DNA of 64,000 bases from Apostichopus japonicus (taxonomy: Eukaryota > Echinodermata > Holothuroidea > Aspidochirotida > Stichopodidae), in assembly GCF_037975245.1 (NCBI RefSeq), contig NC_092569.1, positions 26,529,168-26,593,167 of the forward strand, read 5' to 3'. The translations under genes and the position numbers were made by a program. The notes beneath the pieces were generated by a model that ran no database searches, was not told the DNA's origin, and was given only the letters and a program-made list of their open reading frames with translations. Shown here piece by piece: positions 10,601 through 21,735 of this stretch (its first letter is position 1; every line of letters starts with the position of its first letter).

Positions 10601-12949
10601 ATTTTTGGATCCGGCCGGAACCGGATTTTTCCGGATAGTACATGAAATCCGGCAGGATAACATCCAGCCGGAACCGCTTTTTTTCATTACACAAAAGAAA
10701 GTCATTAATAAGAAGTAGAAGTATGAAACAATGAGCAAATCTTAGGTGAGTTATATGCATATTATAATGAAGGTGAAATTAAGACCCCATTTATGAGATT
10801 ATATATGACTTGAAGTGGTGTAATCTACATTCTTTAATAAAATAACTACTGTACAATATAATTGTTGACAAGCTTGATACAGTACAGTATGTAAATTTGT
10901 TTGCTGGAAAAATACTGCATACTACCTATGAAGTTTGTTTTAAAACGGGAAGCTACATTTCACAAATCTCATACTTTATACTGAATAAAAAGATTGTTTA
11001 ATTGTTGTAATAGAACTACTATCTGGATTTAGAATTGTCTTTTATTATTCATTATTTGGTAACAAATTTTTACACTGCAATATTATCTGTAAAATAAATA
11101 AAAAAGCATTGTGTCTTCCCAGAAGAAGAAACTTCTTATCTATCTTTATCTATCCTTTAAAATGGTATTGAATGTTCATTAGAACACTTAATGATTTACG
11201 TTTTTCATGAACTTTTAGGAACTTTCATGGTGACAAGAGATATCCAAGAGAATGCCAACAATAATGGGAAAGTAAAGATTCAATGGAACAGTATTTTGAC
11301 TGATAAATATATGAATGGTCTATTTTAACTGCACAATATTAAACTGATGAAGGCTGCAAGAAATGATTTCACTGCAAACTGTATTTGTTGTATATAGCTT
11401 CATATTATTACAGTAGTTGTATTATTTTGGTTGATCTTTAGAAACAGTGGGTCAGACCATTGAGAAAATTGAATTAAACATGTTAAACCTAATTTTTCCT
11501 TACTTTGAATGTTTTTATTAATTTTTGGAAATAGTTTACATTGATTTAAGTTAATACCAACACCTTTTTAAGGAATAATTCAGGCCAGATTTTGAAAAAT
11601 ATCCGGCCGGATTTTGAAAAATATCCGGCCGGAACCGGAACCGGATAATTCCTCACTATCCGGCCAGATAGTCCAGCCGGACCGGATATCCAGTGGATCC
11701 CTATACAAGTGCACATATATATAAAATGATGTACACAGGAACCAAGGAACAGTTTCAAATTAGAGACAAAATTCAGAATCTTATACAGAAATTGCACTTA
11801 ACTAAATTCTTCCCTGTATTGCACATGTTCAATTTAGAAACATTTCCTTGTGTCAAGGCTTTTTCAATATTCCACTGCTGAAACGTTTCATTTTTACAAT
11901 TCTACAGCTTGCTTACCTACTTACCTCCCCCAACCCCCTCCCCCAAAATCAGGGACTAACTTTGTTATCCAGACATGCTAAATTTACTTTGAGGTTTACA
12001 AAGGTTTTTTTTTTCTGATATTAATAAACGTTCTAAAATCACTCAAGTGTACAAAACATTTTTCGTTTAAAGCATCTATTTGGTAACTAATAAATATTGC
12101 CAGTTTCCAATCATTTTGAAATATATATCATACCTTTCTCCAAGCTCTTGACATTCCTACTGTTGAGGGTGATCCTGATTCTGTGGGCCTGCGACTCTTC
12201 AGCTGGTCCGCCTTTACCTGGTTTTTTGTAGGTGGCCTGAAGATCAAACATGAAGTGTTAGACTGCAGGTCTGATAAAAATGTTGCTGGTTGTAATTCTG
12301 ACAACTTGGGATTTCTCTTGCAGTTACTATCTTCATTGAATATGTCACAATCTGGTGGGAACCCACCTCCACCATGGATGGAAAGATACAGCCTCGCAAG
12401 ACTGTCTTGCGACAAGAAACAATGAAATTGTGCCTTTTTTCTTCAGGAAACCGGTGTTACACATAGAGCACAGACCAGACAGGTTTTATTGGAACAGGCC
12501 TAGTAACAGCCATACGCCAGTACAAACTGAAATTATGGTGTGCAAATATTTATGGTTGCCAAAGTCGAAAGTATCTTTCATTGCCGATTTTCTGGAATTG
12601 TATGTCTAAAACCCAGCAATAATAATTTCACTAGTTGTAGATGATTCATCCCGTCATTGGATGCTTATACTGAAGGCTTTGCTTAATGTTCACATCAGCC
12701 TGATTCAATATGTAAAGATAGTGCTCATGGAGGACATTAGTTTCAAGACACAGTTAGTTTCCACCATTATTTTGAACAGCCACGGTGGAACCACACATGT
12801 TTTGTGCACCACAGCATCTTTCTTTGCAAATATAAGTTTCCACTGAAATGTAATTGAAATAACTCTTTCGTGCAATCAACTAATCACTGTTACTGCTCGC
12901 TTAGTTTAGTAGAAAAAAAAAGGATTGGGAGGGACACTCAACTTACCAT
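7641..12949 (-). CDS. RPS20: Ribosomal protein S20 (uS10) gene, four exons
   Basis: The spliced reading frame is 3+103+200+57 nt = 363 nt, giving 120 residues plus stop; human RPS20 has 119. Diagnostic segments are [66 protein letters not shown] and [17 protein letters not shown]. uS10 is a small-subunit protein in the head of the 40S particle. All introns are GT-AG: 12237-12946, 10193-12133 and 7698-9992. Only the N-terminal ~16 residues ([17 protein letters not shown]) are unlike the human protein, which is usual for this family. Intron 2 holds a hAT-like element and intron 3 an inverted-repeat element. I looked for the intronic box C/D snoRNA found in some vertebrate RPS20 introns and could not identify one by eye. 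Confidence 0.97.
8457..9196. mobile_element. Non-autonomous inverted-repeat element in RPS20 intron 3
   Basis: About 740 bp bounded by the direct repeat TTAGAGC at 8450-8456 and 9197-9203. The left end has repeated ATTTCGCCCAAC motifs (about four in 70 bp), and the right end has the same motifs inverted (GTTGGGCGAAAT). The interior has a ~110-bp direct duplication around TTCGGTTCGTATCC (about 8900-9080) and no coding sequence. The 7- to 9-bp duplication suits a hAT- or P-like family, but the superfamily is unsure. Confidence 0.8.
9735..9830. repeat. TGACC-rich dispersed repeat
   Basis: GACCTCTGATGACC, then CAAGTGACCTTTGACATCC, then CACCAAAAACAATAGGCTTC, matching two copies at 46395-46670. 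It lies inside RPS20 intron 3. Confidence 0.7.
9993..10192 (-). CDS. RPS20: RPS20 exon 3
   Basis: 200 nt, acceptor CCATTCAG, donor GTATCC. It completes the split Val codon and encodes [19 protein letters not shown] through SPSEIVKQI, ending in phase 0. The open frame reads on into the intron, which is not coding. Confidence 0.98.
10581..11703. mobile_element. Non-autonomous hAT-like element in RPS20 intron 2
   Basis: 1123 bp flanked by a perfect 8-bp duplication TACAAGTG (10573-10580 and 11704-11711), the hAT hallmark. The ends are TAGGGATGC... and ...GGATCCCTA. Both subterminal regions carry many CCGGCCGGA/CCGGAACCGG motifs, likely transposase-binding repeats. The interior is AT-rich with no transposase frame. 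Confidence 0.88.
12134..12236 (-). CDS. RPS20: RPS20 exon 2
   Basis: 103 nt, acceptor TTCAG, donor GTATGA, ending in phase 1. It encodes [20 protein letters not shown] and continues to [10 protein letters not shown]. Confidence 0.97.
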
Positions 12950-12957
12950 CAATGACC
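12947..12957 (-). CDS. RPS20: RPS20 exon 1 (start codon at its 3' end)
   Basis: ATG at 12949-12947 is followed directly by the donor GTAAGT, so the exon codes only for Met. This layout is common in ribosomal-protein genes. The 5' end is unsure. Either transcription starts in the CTCTCC tract at 12963-12968 (TOP-type start), or CTCTCCTATAG is a 3' splice site and this is an 11-nt exon (GGTCATTGATG). Confidence 0.85.
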
Positions 12958-12975
12958 CTATAGGAGAGAAAAACA
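12958..12975 (-). promoter_or_regulatory. RPS20: Possible TOP-type transcription start of RPS20
   Basis: The minus strand reads TTTGTTTTTCTCTCCTATAG just before exon 1. A C followed by pyrimidines is the 5' TOP signature of ribosomal-protein mRNAs, but the same tract also looks like a polypyrimidine tract plus AG. Confidence 0.4.
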
Positions 12976-13514
12976 AACTGAAGACACCAAAAATCAGACC
13001 TGATTACAATTCTTAAAGTGCTTGTCCAAAGCGTTCTTAAACCCATTCACACTACTTGCAAGTTCAACTAATTCACAACCCTATTAGCATAAAGTTATGT
13101 CAAATATTAATCCTACTTTGTAACTTCTGGAGTTTAAGACAATGACCTCTGGTACAGCTACTATTAGCAACCATGAAAAAGTCCGTGAAGGATAAATGGT
13201 GAAACACAATCTTGAAAACCTGAATCAAGTCACCACATTACCTCCTAACCAGGCTTACTCTGATACACCCTATTCACCTATGCATTCCCATCCGGGAGGG
13301 GGTGGGGTAAGTGGCTATCTGTCCCCTAAATTACAGTTTTGAAACATAAAAAGAATTATTGTTTGGTTGTTATGCTAGGCCTAGTATGACTATCATTGAA
13401 GAGGCCTCAATATGCTGTGAGCATTCCTGATTCCTGCAAGATATACTAACACTGTTGTTCTAGTGCTACTAGGCTAGGCTGGTATAGACTAGGCTCAGTG
13501 AGTGTACATTAACT

Positions 13515-13776
13515 TCGAAGTGGCTATTCTTATGACTAGTCGTAACAATAATTCCCTTTTACGCGTGCGCAGTAGCTTTAACGTGGCTTTTTTTTAACAC
13601 TAGGAGTACTATTTTTACGACTAGGAGTAAAAATATTTTCCGGTTAGGGGTTGGGTTAGGGTTACCCCTACTACATGCCCAGTTGCTTTATTTACTTTAG
13701 TGCGCATGAATTCTCTGATGTCGTGAGAATAGTTTATAAATAATTGTTACGACTAGTCGTGAGAATAGCCACGGCC
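13515..13776. mobile_element. MITE with ~29-bp inverted repeats
   Basis: 262 bp flanked by a perfect 8-bp duplication CATTAACT (13507-13514 and 13777-13784). The arms read GTGGCTATTCTTATGACTAG and its near-perfect inverse. The interior carries a telomere-like GGTTAGGGGTTGGGTTAGGG stretch. The 8-bp duplication suggests a hAT-mobilised element. Confidence 0.85.
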
Positions 13777-13784
13777 CATTAACT

Positions 13785-16355
13785 AAGGCTTTCATTGCAT
13801 CAAGTCTCATATTTTGACCAGTGATTCCTACCATGTGTAGCCTAACGTAAGGAATACTAGTTTTAATAGAACTTGTACAATGAATGATGGTGTATAGTAA
13901 CTTCGCCATGGAAAGCACAATAAGTTTGTTAAATGATAGCAGTGATGGCGATCTCGCTGATTATAAGTTTTAATGAGCAGATTAGTTCTATTCTTTATGA
14001 TTTCATAGATAGTTCGACCAGATTGCGAGATAGAAAGAACTAAACTGGCATTGGTCGGTAGTTTAACTGCTTGGAGCAGGGTAAACTTCCCTAACTACAT
14101 ACTGGCCTGGAAATTTACTGACTGTAATTCCGCTTAGTGGGTGAGATTATCAATGAAGTTGTCTCAAAATATGAAATTGATGTTTCTTAGTTTTACTGTG
14201 GGAATTAGTTTTACTGGCTCTGTTGGTTAAACTGAGAGATTTGTAGAATAAAATTGCGACTGAAAAGTGGTTTGAATTCGACCAACGAACACAACTACAG
14301 TGCTGTGTCTGTTTACCAGTACAGCTGCATACGTATAACTCTAATTTAGGGAACGCGCGAAATTACCGTATTCTACCATACAGCCCACGTTAGGCTAGGC
14401 TATGTTTTGTCACGTTGACTTTCATGCAAACGTGCTGATAGGCTGACATTGGTTGCACGTGTGCATTTGAATGTCAACCATCATAATGTATTTGTTTTAG
14501 TGGCAGAGTTGCTTATTCGGCCTTCCATAGAAAAGTTATTTTTATGTTTTCGGGTGTTGAAAGCCTACAAGCCAACACGGTATGTACGAGTCAAATTATC
14601 ACCATTTGTGACCTACGAGTACGTTTATATTATTTCGAGTATATATCCAACCATTCTATAGCGTTTAGAGTGTATCATTCTACAGTTATTTTATTTCCTT
14701 GTTTTTCGTGTTTTTTGTGAGGAACGGTGTAAATATCTCTGTAAATACAAGTTGTTTTATTACTTTACTACGGACTTTCGTCAGTGTGTGTTTTTATCTT
14801 ACGGATTTTCGTCTTCGTCTTCAGCTATTTTTAGTCGGCTTTTCAGCTCCGTGCACGGACATCACATTTGTTATTTTATCTTTCATGAAGGAACCATATT
14901 ACTCAAATTTACGACAAGGAATTTAAAGGAACATTACCATTGTTTCTAATTGCTGACCGACGTAATCAAAGTCTGATGTGTGGCAGAATTTGAACAGCGG
15001 TGAGCCAGCAAAATTCTGCAGTTCTTCGGAACGTGTTGGGTTGATCGAAAAGAAAGATCAATGGAAAAGATTGTGATATAGCGCCACTACCTTTATACCA
15101 AACAACGTATGGAAATGACAGAGAGGTTCAATGTTCCCAATATTTTCTTTTCTCAGAGGGATGTGAATGAAAGAAATGACTTGCCTGTGTCAACTGTCCT
15201 TTCTAAAAGTGTCAATGGTTTATAGAATGGTTTGGATGGTTATTTTAAGAGTTACAATAAGGTTTGAGGTTTCTGTCATTATGTGATACTGTTTTTCATA
15301 GGGAACATGATGTCCCTCCTGAACCCTTTTCCCAACTAAACTTCTAATCTAACTAACAAGACAGTAGTTCTAAGTCATTCAATTTTATGAGCAAAAGCAA
15401 GTTTTACGCGGTCAAATCATCATTTGTTTGTTTCATTGAAATTTGGACATAAAATAGTCGAGATATTCAATGCGTCTTTTAGGCCACTATAACATCTACA
15501 AAAAAAAAAACTCGTCTGATGAACCACTTAAAACCAACCAGAATGGTATAACTGCACTATAGACAAATAGTTGTAAACGCGGCAAACTCAGCATTGTGAA
15601 ACCCGGTGTAAGTATAGGTTAGGGTTGAGATCAGCTAGTTTGGTTTGAATAGTATCGCCCAGCCTCTTTCTTGAATACTAGAGCAATATATAGACATTTA
15701 CCTCCGGATAAATCATAAAGGATTAAAGGCCGGGAAGCTCGAGGTTTAACTTCAGTCTTGGTATATCGCCTATAGGGCCAAAATTATAAAAGAAGTGAGT
15801 GGTATAGAAATGTTTATTTTTTCTAGCTATTCGGTTTTCAAAACTATTCAGCTTTGAAATATGAAAAATATCTGGTTCTGACCAGATCATAACGTTGTAT
15901 CCTTGGGCAAGGCAAAATCTCCATTGCCTCTCTTCACCGGGTGTATTAATGGGGACTTGCGAGGTAACTTGTAAATATAGTTGCGTGCGTCGGTTTGTGG
16001 CTGAACCCTATATGTACTGTGGGAAGTCTCCGAGGGGACAAGTAGATAGGGGGTGTGACGAGTTACCAGTGACCAGGGCTTAAGTTGATAAGTCGTGTGA
16101 CGGGGCCTTGGCCTTGAACAAGACTGTAAACCTTTAACTTTAATTTGGCAGTGATGACGTCGGCTCCTGTGTGCAGGCCAAAATAATCAGGTTGATCCAT
16201 TGTTTGATATATTCTGATAACTTATTCACCTAAGTTCTGTTGTTCTGCATATGAGAAACAAACATCACTGAATGACATTGAACACCATGTCATACATAAT
16301 TTGTTCTAACATGTTCTGTTGTTCTAAGCAGTCATAAAATTGGTTTATTTGCTAT
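13785..16355. other. No gene recognised
   Basis: The segment 14245-14340 is similar to 44687-44785 (shared AAAAGTGGTT, CAACTACAGTG, TATAAC blocks), so it is a dispersed repeat. The segment 16140-16230 resembles 21510-21590 (GATGACGTC ... ATCCATTGTTT). The open frames at 14449-14949 and 15895-16083 have no recognisable domain. Confidence 0.5.
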
Positions 16356-16360
16356 TGAGT

Positions 16361-16418
16361 ATATATATATACACATATATATATATATAGGGCTTTAGTG
16401 AGATGCATATATATATAC

Positions 16419-16482
<64 letters not shown>
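16361..16482. repeat. (AT)n microsatellites, two blocks
   Basis: Two AT tracts, 16361-16389 and 16405-16482, separated by GGGCTTTAGTGAGAT, a short phrase that recurs at 16738 before the next AT tract. Confidence 0.9.
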
Positions 16483-16483
<1 letters not shown>

Positions 16484-16788
16484 AACATAAACATACAGTT
16501 ATTTTCTTATTATATCAGATACACCTTCTTCCTTCCTTTTTATTAATTAGTTTCCCTCTCGTGTTTATGACTATACTACATATTTCGCCTGGCAGTTTAA
16601 AATCCAATTGATACACCGATAAGCGCATTGTTTGTTATCAATGATTATATTTAACATTAGAAACAAGGATGCATTATTTTTGGCAGTATAAGGTCACTGA
16701 AAGGTGATGACGCAGGAAGTGTCGCTTTTCAATTGAGGGCTTTAGTGAGATCATATAGCGATTGTTAAATTTTGGCTTTTAGGATATG

Positions 16789-16789
<1 letters not shown>

Positions 16790-16876
<87 letters not shown>
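16790..16876. repeat. (AT)n microsatellite
   Basis: An AT run of nearly 90 bp. The surrounding open frame (IYIYIY) is an artefact. Confidence 0.95.
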
Positions 16877-16880
<4 letters not shown>

Positions 16881-17084
16881 CAGCCTATTCATTGCAACGA
16901 GATGACCGAAAAATGACTGATATTACATTGAGATGGAGGGTTAAAGTGAGCAGCAATATAGGAAAACCGGGGAAATTCTTCTTCTTTTTTAATTTTTTTT
17001 TTTTTCCACTCCATTTATTGATATGTTTCGCTTCAAATGAAAAATCAACTTTAATTCGGATTGCTACAATTTATATCAACGATA

Positions 17085-17640
17085 ACATTTACGACGTAAC
17101 AAAATAACACTTATTCCCCCAAACAATATAAAGAAACAAACAGAATTAATGGAAAAGGAATTCGCAACAAAAACAGGGGAAATTCTTTTTAATGGGCGAT
17201 AATAACCGCTGACGTGGTCAGTAAGTCTGCGTTTACTTTCCGCCACATATAAGACTACAATTTGTGCAGACGATAATATAGACGACATTACTAGAGATGC
17301 AAGTAAAATGATTGGTGACCAGAAAAGTACTATTAGGTCCAATAATACTGATAAGTTTGTCTTTAAACACGCATTTACAAGTGTTACATCTCTTGCGTTG
17401 GCAAGGGTATGTTCCCGGGTTCTGATTAACGTTTGTGAGGGAGTGTGTGTTTGAGGCCCGGACCAGGTGATCAGAAATATCAGTACGGTCTCGTTTATAT
17501 GACATTAAGGAAGATATTACAATATCTCCTTCAGGAGCGTCTTGTTGCAGAGAATAGTCGGATTTTCTCCTTGGGTACTCTCTTCCCTAAAGGTCTAAAT
17601 TCCAAGTTCGATATACTTTAGTTCTCTCCCTCAGCTAATC
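17085..17640 (-). pseudogene. Penelope-like element, GIY-YIG end fragment
   Basis: The minus strand reads MSYKRDRTDISDHLVRAS, then GTYPCQRKRCNTCK, then FTCISSNVVYIIVCTNCSLI. After a frameshift near 17300 it continues VAESKRRLTDHVSGYY. The Cys-rich CxxxxCxxC block followed by VVYII(V)CxxC and a (Y)VGESKRRL-like strand is the linker and GIY-YIG nuclease of Penelope-like retroelements. The key Gly/Tyr strand is altered (ICGGK). The upstream RT domain was not found, so the copy is truncated and inactive. Confidence 0.75.
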
Positions 17641-17885
17641 CCCCTGTCCTTATCCTCAGTTCATTGTGCTCTTCTCCCTTCCGTTCAGTGTGTGGTTCTC
17701 TTATTCATTTGTGCGTATCCTTAAAGACTGTGTGTTTTATCGTGTCTTGTTAGTTGTACTTTTGTATACCTCGCTGAAGGGTTTATATTCGAAACGTAGT
17801 AATTTAATAAATTTACTCTTGCATAGTATCAACCATGTTTTCGAGCTCCATGTATTTCTATCCTATGCAACGCAGTATTTCGACC

Positions 17886-17970
<85 letters not shown>

Positions 17971-17971
17971 T
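17886..17971. repeat. (AT)n microsatellite
   Basis: AT run of about 85 bp with single-base interruptions (GTAT and AAAT). Confidence 0.92.
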
Positions 17972-18549
17972 AATAATAATAAAAAGTAAGATTTTAGCAA
18001 CAGCTGACATGTACTTTACTACTCTACTCGGTTTAATTTCACGATTCATAGAAAATGTCATAAAAGTTAACGCTGAATAACAAATCGCACCATAAAACCA
18101 TTTTATCGCAGAGATCATTAATACATTAAAAGAGATATATCAATCGTATACATGCATGCAACAGAGCAAAGATAAATAACAGAATAGGATGTTAAGAGAA
18201 GGTTGAAAAGAGGCAGAGTCGTCAGTGTGTTTACTTATGAATCTTCTTAGCAATCAATAAACGATGTTTTATAGAGATTCAAAATGATGCATGAGTGATT
18301 GCTAAAACTTATTAAAAATATGATATGCGATCACTCATCCGTTGACAATATAACCGTTATATCATTAAAGATATAGATCAGGGTATAGACAAAATCACAC
18401 CTGCATATAGCACACCGAGAGGGTGAAATGAAAAGCTGTATTTTGAGCTGTATATGGTTAAGTTAATTTTGTTACATTCTGACCAAGTCTCAGTTTATTT
18501 GCACATAATTTGTTACCCCATAATATCTCACTAAGTAATCGATATGGTT

Positions 18550-19310
18550 GTCACGTCACCGCTGAATCGATCACAGTACAAGCAACACAACATCGTTCAA
18601 CCGATCACATCACCGTACAATCGATCACATCACAGTACAAGCAACACCGCATCGTACAACCGATCACACCACCGTACAGTCGACCACTATGGAACGCGAA
18701 AAGGACTTGTTTTGAACGATGAGTCATGTAGCTCGCGAAGCGGACGTGTATAGCCGCTGGTATGGCGTAAGCACTGACACATTCAATGTAAATATCGACA
18801 CCTGTTTTGATGGCGCGGGTTACGACTTCGATACCCGACGGTCAAGGATAAACTTTTTCATTTTTTTCGCAGCTCATTTGAAGAAAATACGAATTACTGT
18901 GCTTCTTTGTCCTTATGAAAAACCAACTCAGATGATGGGAGTTGAATATAACAAACTATATACATATTTTTTTACCAACCCAAATCTCAGATGGGGGGGG
19001 GGGGGCTCGGGGGGCACTAGGTTTTCCAGGGGCACGTCCCCCTGGCCCTCCTTGGCGACGCCACTGCTTTCATAACAAAAATGATAATAATAATATTTAA
19101 ATACACTCATAAAACAGATCGGGCTTTTCATACAAAATAAATGAAAAGTTAAAGCGGAATAAATTTCATTTACAGAGTAACATGGATATGCAGACCTACA
19201 CACACACACACACGCGGCAATGCGATCGATTGTATGGTGACGAGTTCGATTCTACGGTGATGTGATCGATTGTATGGTGTTGTGGTCTATGGAACGCGAA
19301 AAGGACCACA
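18550..19310. repeat. Inverted cluster of short GATCACATCACCGTACAATC repeats
   Basis: The left cluster (about 18560-18690) has four to five tandem ~20-25 bp units of the GATCACATCACCGTACAATC type. The right cluster (about 19215-19285) has the inverse (GTGATGTGATCGATTGTATG). Both clusters end in the direct phrase TATGGAACGCGAAAAGGAC. It may be a foldback-type element. A later C/G-rich insertion (about 18985-19075, ending GACGCCACTG) lies inside, and an (AC)n run sits at 19200-19212. Confidence 0.6.
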
Positions 19311-20584
19311 ACATATGATGATGTTAATGATGATCTAATTGTTTACGTTCATGTACTAAAAAACTTACGAGGTCAGATGCTTGTAGGAATAAATGGCAAA
19401 TGTTCACACCTGCATACTGAGCCATACTCGATGTGTGATCCAACTTTGGATTGCATGGTGAGATCCCTGATAGGAGCCAATAACGATGCTGGAACCTGTT
19501 ACATCTTAATAGATAATGGGAGAAAATGAGAAGGACAAGAAAGGAGTCGGGGGTCATGCACACATTAATTCAACAAATGTAGGTTCTATTGATAGGGTTA
19601 GGCATAATATCGACAGCATGTGTTTCATATCCTCTGCAAAATTCTGCGAGTTGTTAAAATCATTACCTCAAAAATAGCAATTTCTGGAGATATCTTCAGA
19701 TCGAATTTAGCATCAAATGTGGCACCATTTTGCATCTAGCCCATCCTCCGTATGCGAAAATGTTCCCCTCCCCCTCCCCTTAGACCCCTCCCCCAGGACA
19801 GCGATTCGTATCCACCTAAGTGCCCCCCATCAAATGCTGCCCCCCCTGTGCCCCCCCCCCCCAGACTGAAAAGTCTGGTGACGCCACTGTATGAAAGGCC
19901 AATATAGTTGGAGCAATAAACCCTGATGAACCGCGTTTGATTAATATGACATTTACTTACGGGGTTTTATTAATCATGAGTTTGTAAGGCTTATTATATA
20001 TATATTCTATTTGAAAATTGAATTTCTTTTTAATATCGTCTACCATGTTCAAAACGTGATATCTGTGCTATTATCAGAAGCAATTACCGCATCGCTGAGA
20101 ATTAATATTCCCTTTATGATAACGAGAGTCTTTTTTTTCTGATTTTGAACAATGAGATGAGCCTATACAAAAAAATTGATGTAACTTTATGAGATATGAA
20201 AGATCACTGTTGTATATGCTCATGGATTTACAACTATATGATATAGTATAAAGAAAGTAATATCCAAAGATTAATCACTAATTCGTATATTGACGTTGCG
20301 TCCATTTTAGTTCACGATTTGGTACAAAAATCCAATATTTTGTAGATATTTATTCCAGTTATTGGATGACTTTCATGCTTACCAACGAAAAACCCCAAGT
20401 GACATAAACCAGTAGAGTTTGAGAAAGGAGCTTTCACAAATATTTTCTTGTGGATTTTTTAATGCTGTCAGAGCTCAGACGTCGCATAATAACTGTTCAA
20501 ATAATATGCTTAAAAAAAATCGTGCAAAAGTGCTCCTTTCCATAAATTTTAGCGCAATTTTCTGAATGACATAGCAATTTCCCC
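19311..20584. other. No gene recognised
   Basis: It holds a C-rich remnant at about 19740-19890 ending in GACGCCACTG, like the end of the element at 20585-20869. The rest is AT-rich single-copy DNA as far as can be seen. Confidence 0.5.
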
Positions 20585-20869
20585 CAGTGGCGTACTAAGC
20601 GGGTGGGGGTGGGGGTCCGCCCGGATTTCCGTCAGGGAGGTGCCATGCTACAGCCCCATGCCCCCAAATTCATTACTGTTTTGAAAATCATTGTGTAATC
20701 AGTTCAAGGCTTTGCCAAAGATAGCATCATTTTACATTTAAGTCCCCTTACATTAAACACAATTTTCTCAAAGGGGAGGGGAAGCCTTAGACCCCCAGGC
20801 CGGCATTCCCGGCACGGGGTGACAAGGAAGAATTCGCCACGGGTGCCAGCTATTCTAGGTACGCCACTG
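20585..20869. mobile_element. Short hAT-like non-autonomous element
   Basis: 285 bp with inverted ends CAGTGGCGTAC and GTACGCCACTG. Flanking 8-mers AATTTCCC and GATTTACC match at six of eight positions, consistent with an aged 8-bp target duplication. No coding sequence inside. Confidence 0.7.
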
Positions 20870-21587
20870 GATTTACCATATTGTTATATTTATATATAGT
20901 TTCTTTTCTGGTTCCTTTATACTCTGTTGGCTATGCCTTGTCGTATTCCTATTCATTGGAGTCAAAAGGTTCCCGACCTACAACAGGCTCATTTTGCATC
21001 ATGGATGTACACGTAATCATGCAAGGTATAACGGCCATGGCACCATTTCTTTTCTATTTACCCGTTGTGATACATCTGGTATCAATGGAGGCGTTAACGT
21101 TGGTCAAGATGATAATGAAATGAGGACCAGAGTGGGGGAGGGGAGGGGTGACTGACCGGTCGGCCAATCGGAGATGGGCACAGAGCAATGGGGGTGGGGT
21201 GGGGGAGGTTATTAGCCGCCAAATCATATCCGATATTCAGCAAGTGTAGTACAATATTTATTCCATAGTTCTACCTACGCGTGTTGTTATCACTTAGAGA
21301 GTAAACGAAAGAAATAAAACGTCTACAAATATATATTTTTTAGCTTCACTCCCATTCAAGCAGGTTTGGTTATATTTAAGGATGAATTTAGTCTTAATAC
21401 GTCATATTGACTGTCCAAGAAATAGGAATGAGTTGAGTGTCGGTAATGTTTCTGTATATAGTCTGGTTTGCGAGATATTAATCTTTAAAGTGTGCTCAAG
21501 TCCTGGAATGCTCCTTTAAGGATAAGTCGATGATGACGTCAGTTCCTCAGTGTAGGCCTGAATGTTAATCCATTGTTTAACAAGAGC
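20870..21587. other. No gene recognised
   Basis: G-rich low-complexity stretch at 21130-21210; otherwise nothing recognised. An open frame at 20881-21123 has hydrophobic runs but no known domain and is likely chance. Confidence 0.45.
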
Positions 21588-21735
21588 ACAACATGCACTA
21601 TGTTTCCTTGCTTAGTAGAATATTAAAGTGTTGTAATACATGTACCATTTAGCATTTACTAACCAACAACTGTATTCCATGTTTGGGTACAATCCGATTT
21701 AAGGTTGTGGAGTTATTGGAATTTCAATATTTGGC

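Noticed and set aside
10544-10760. Frames in the left end of the intron 2 element
   Set aside because: They fall in inverted CCGG-rich hAT ends and show no domain.
12128-12415. 95-codon minus frame read as a single gene
   Set aside because: It contains RPS20 exon 2 in a different frame (MSRAWRKV); the RPS20 frame with splice sites explains the region.
16772-17107. Open frame with long IYIYIY run
   Set aside because: Product of an (AT)n microsatellite; the same applies to the frames at 17666-18118, 24860-25195 and 63618-63967.
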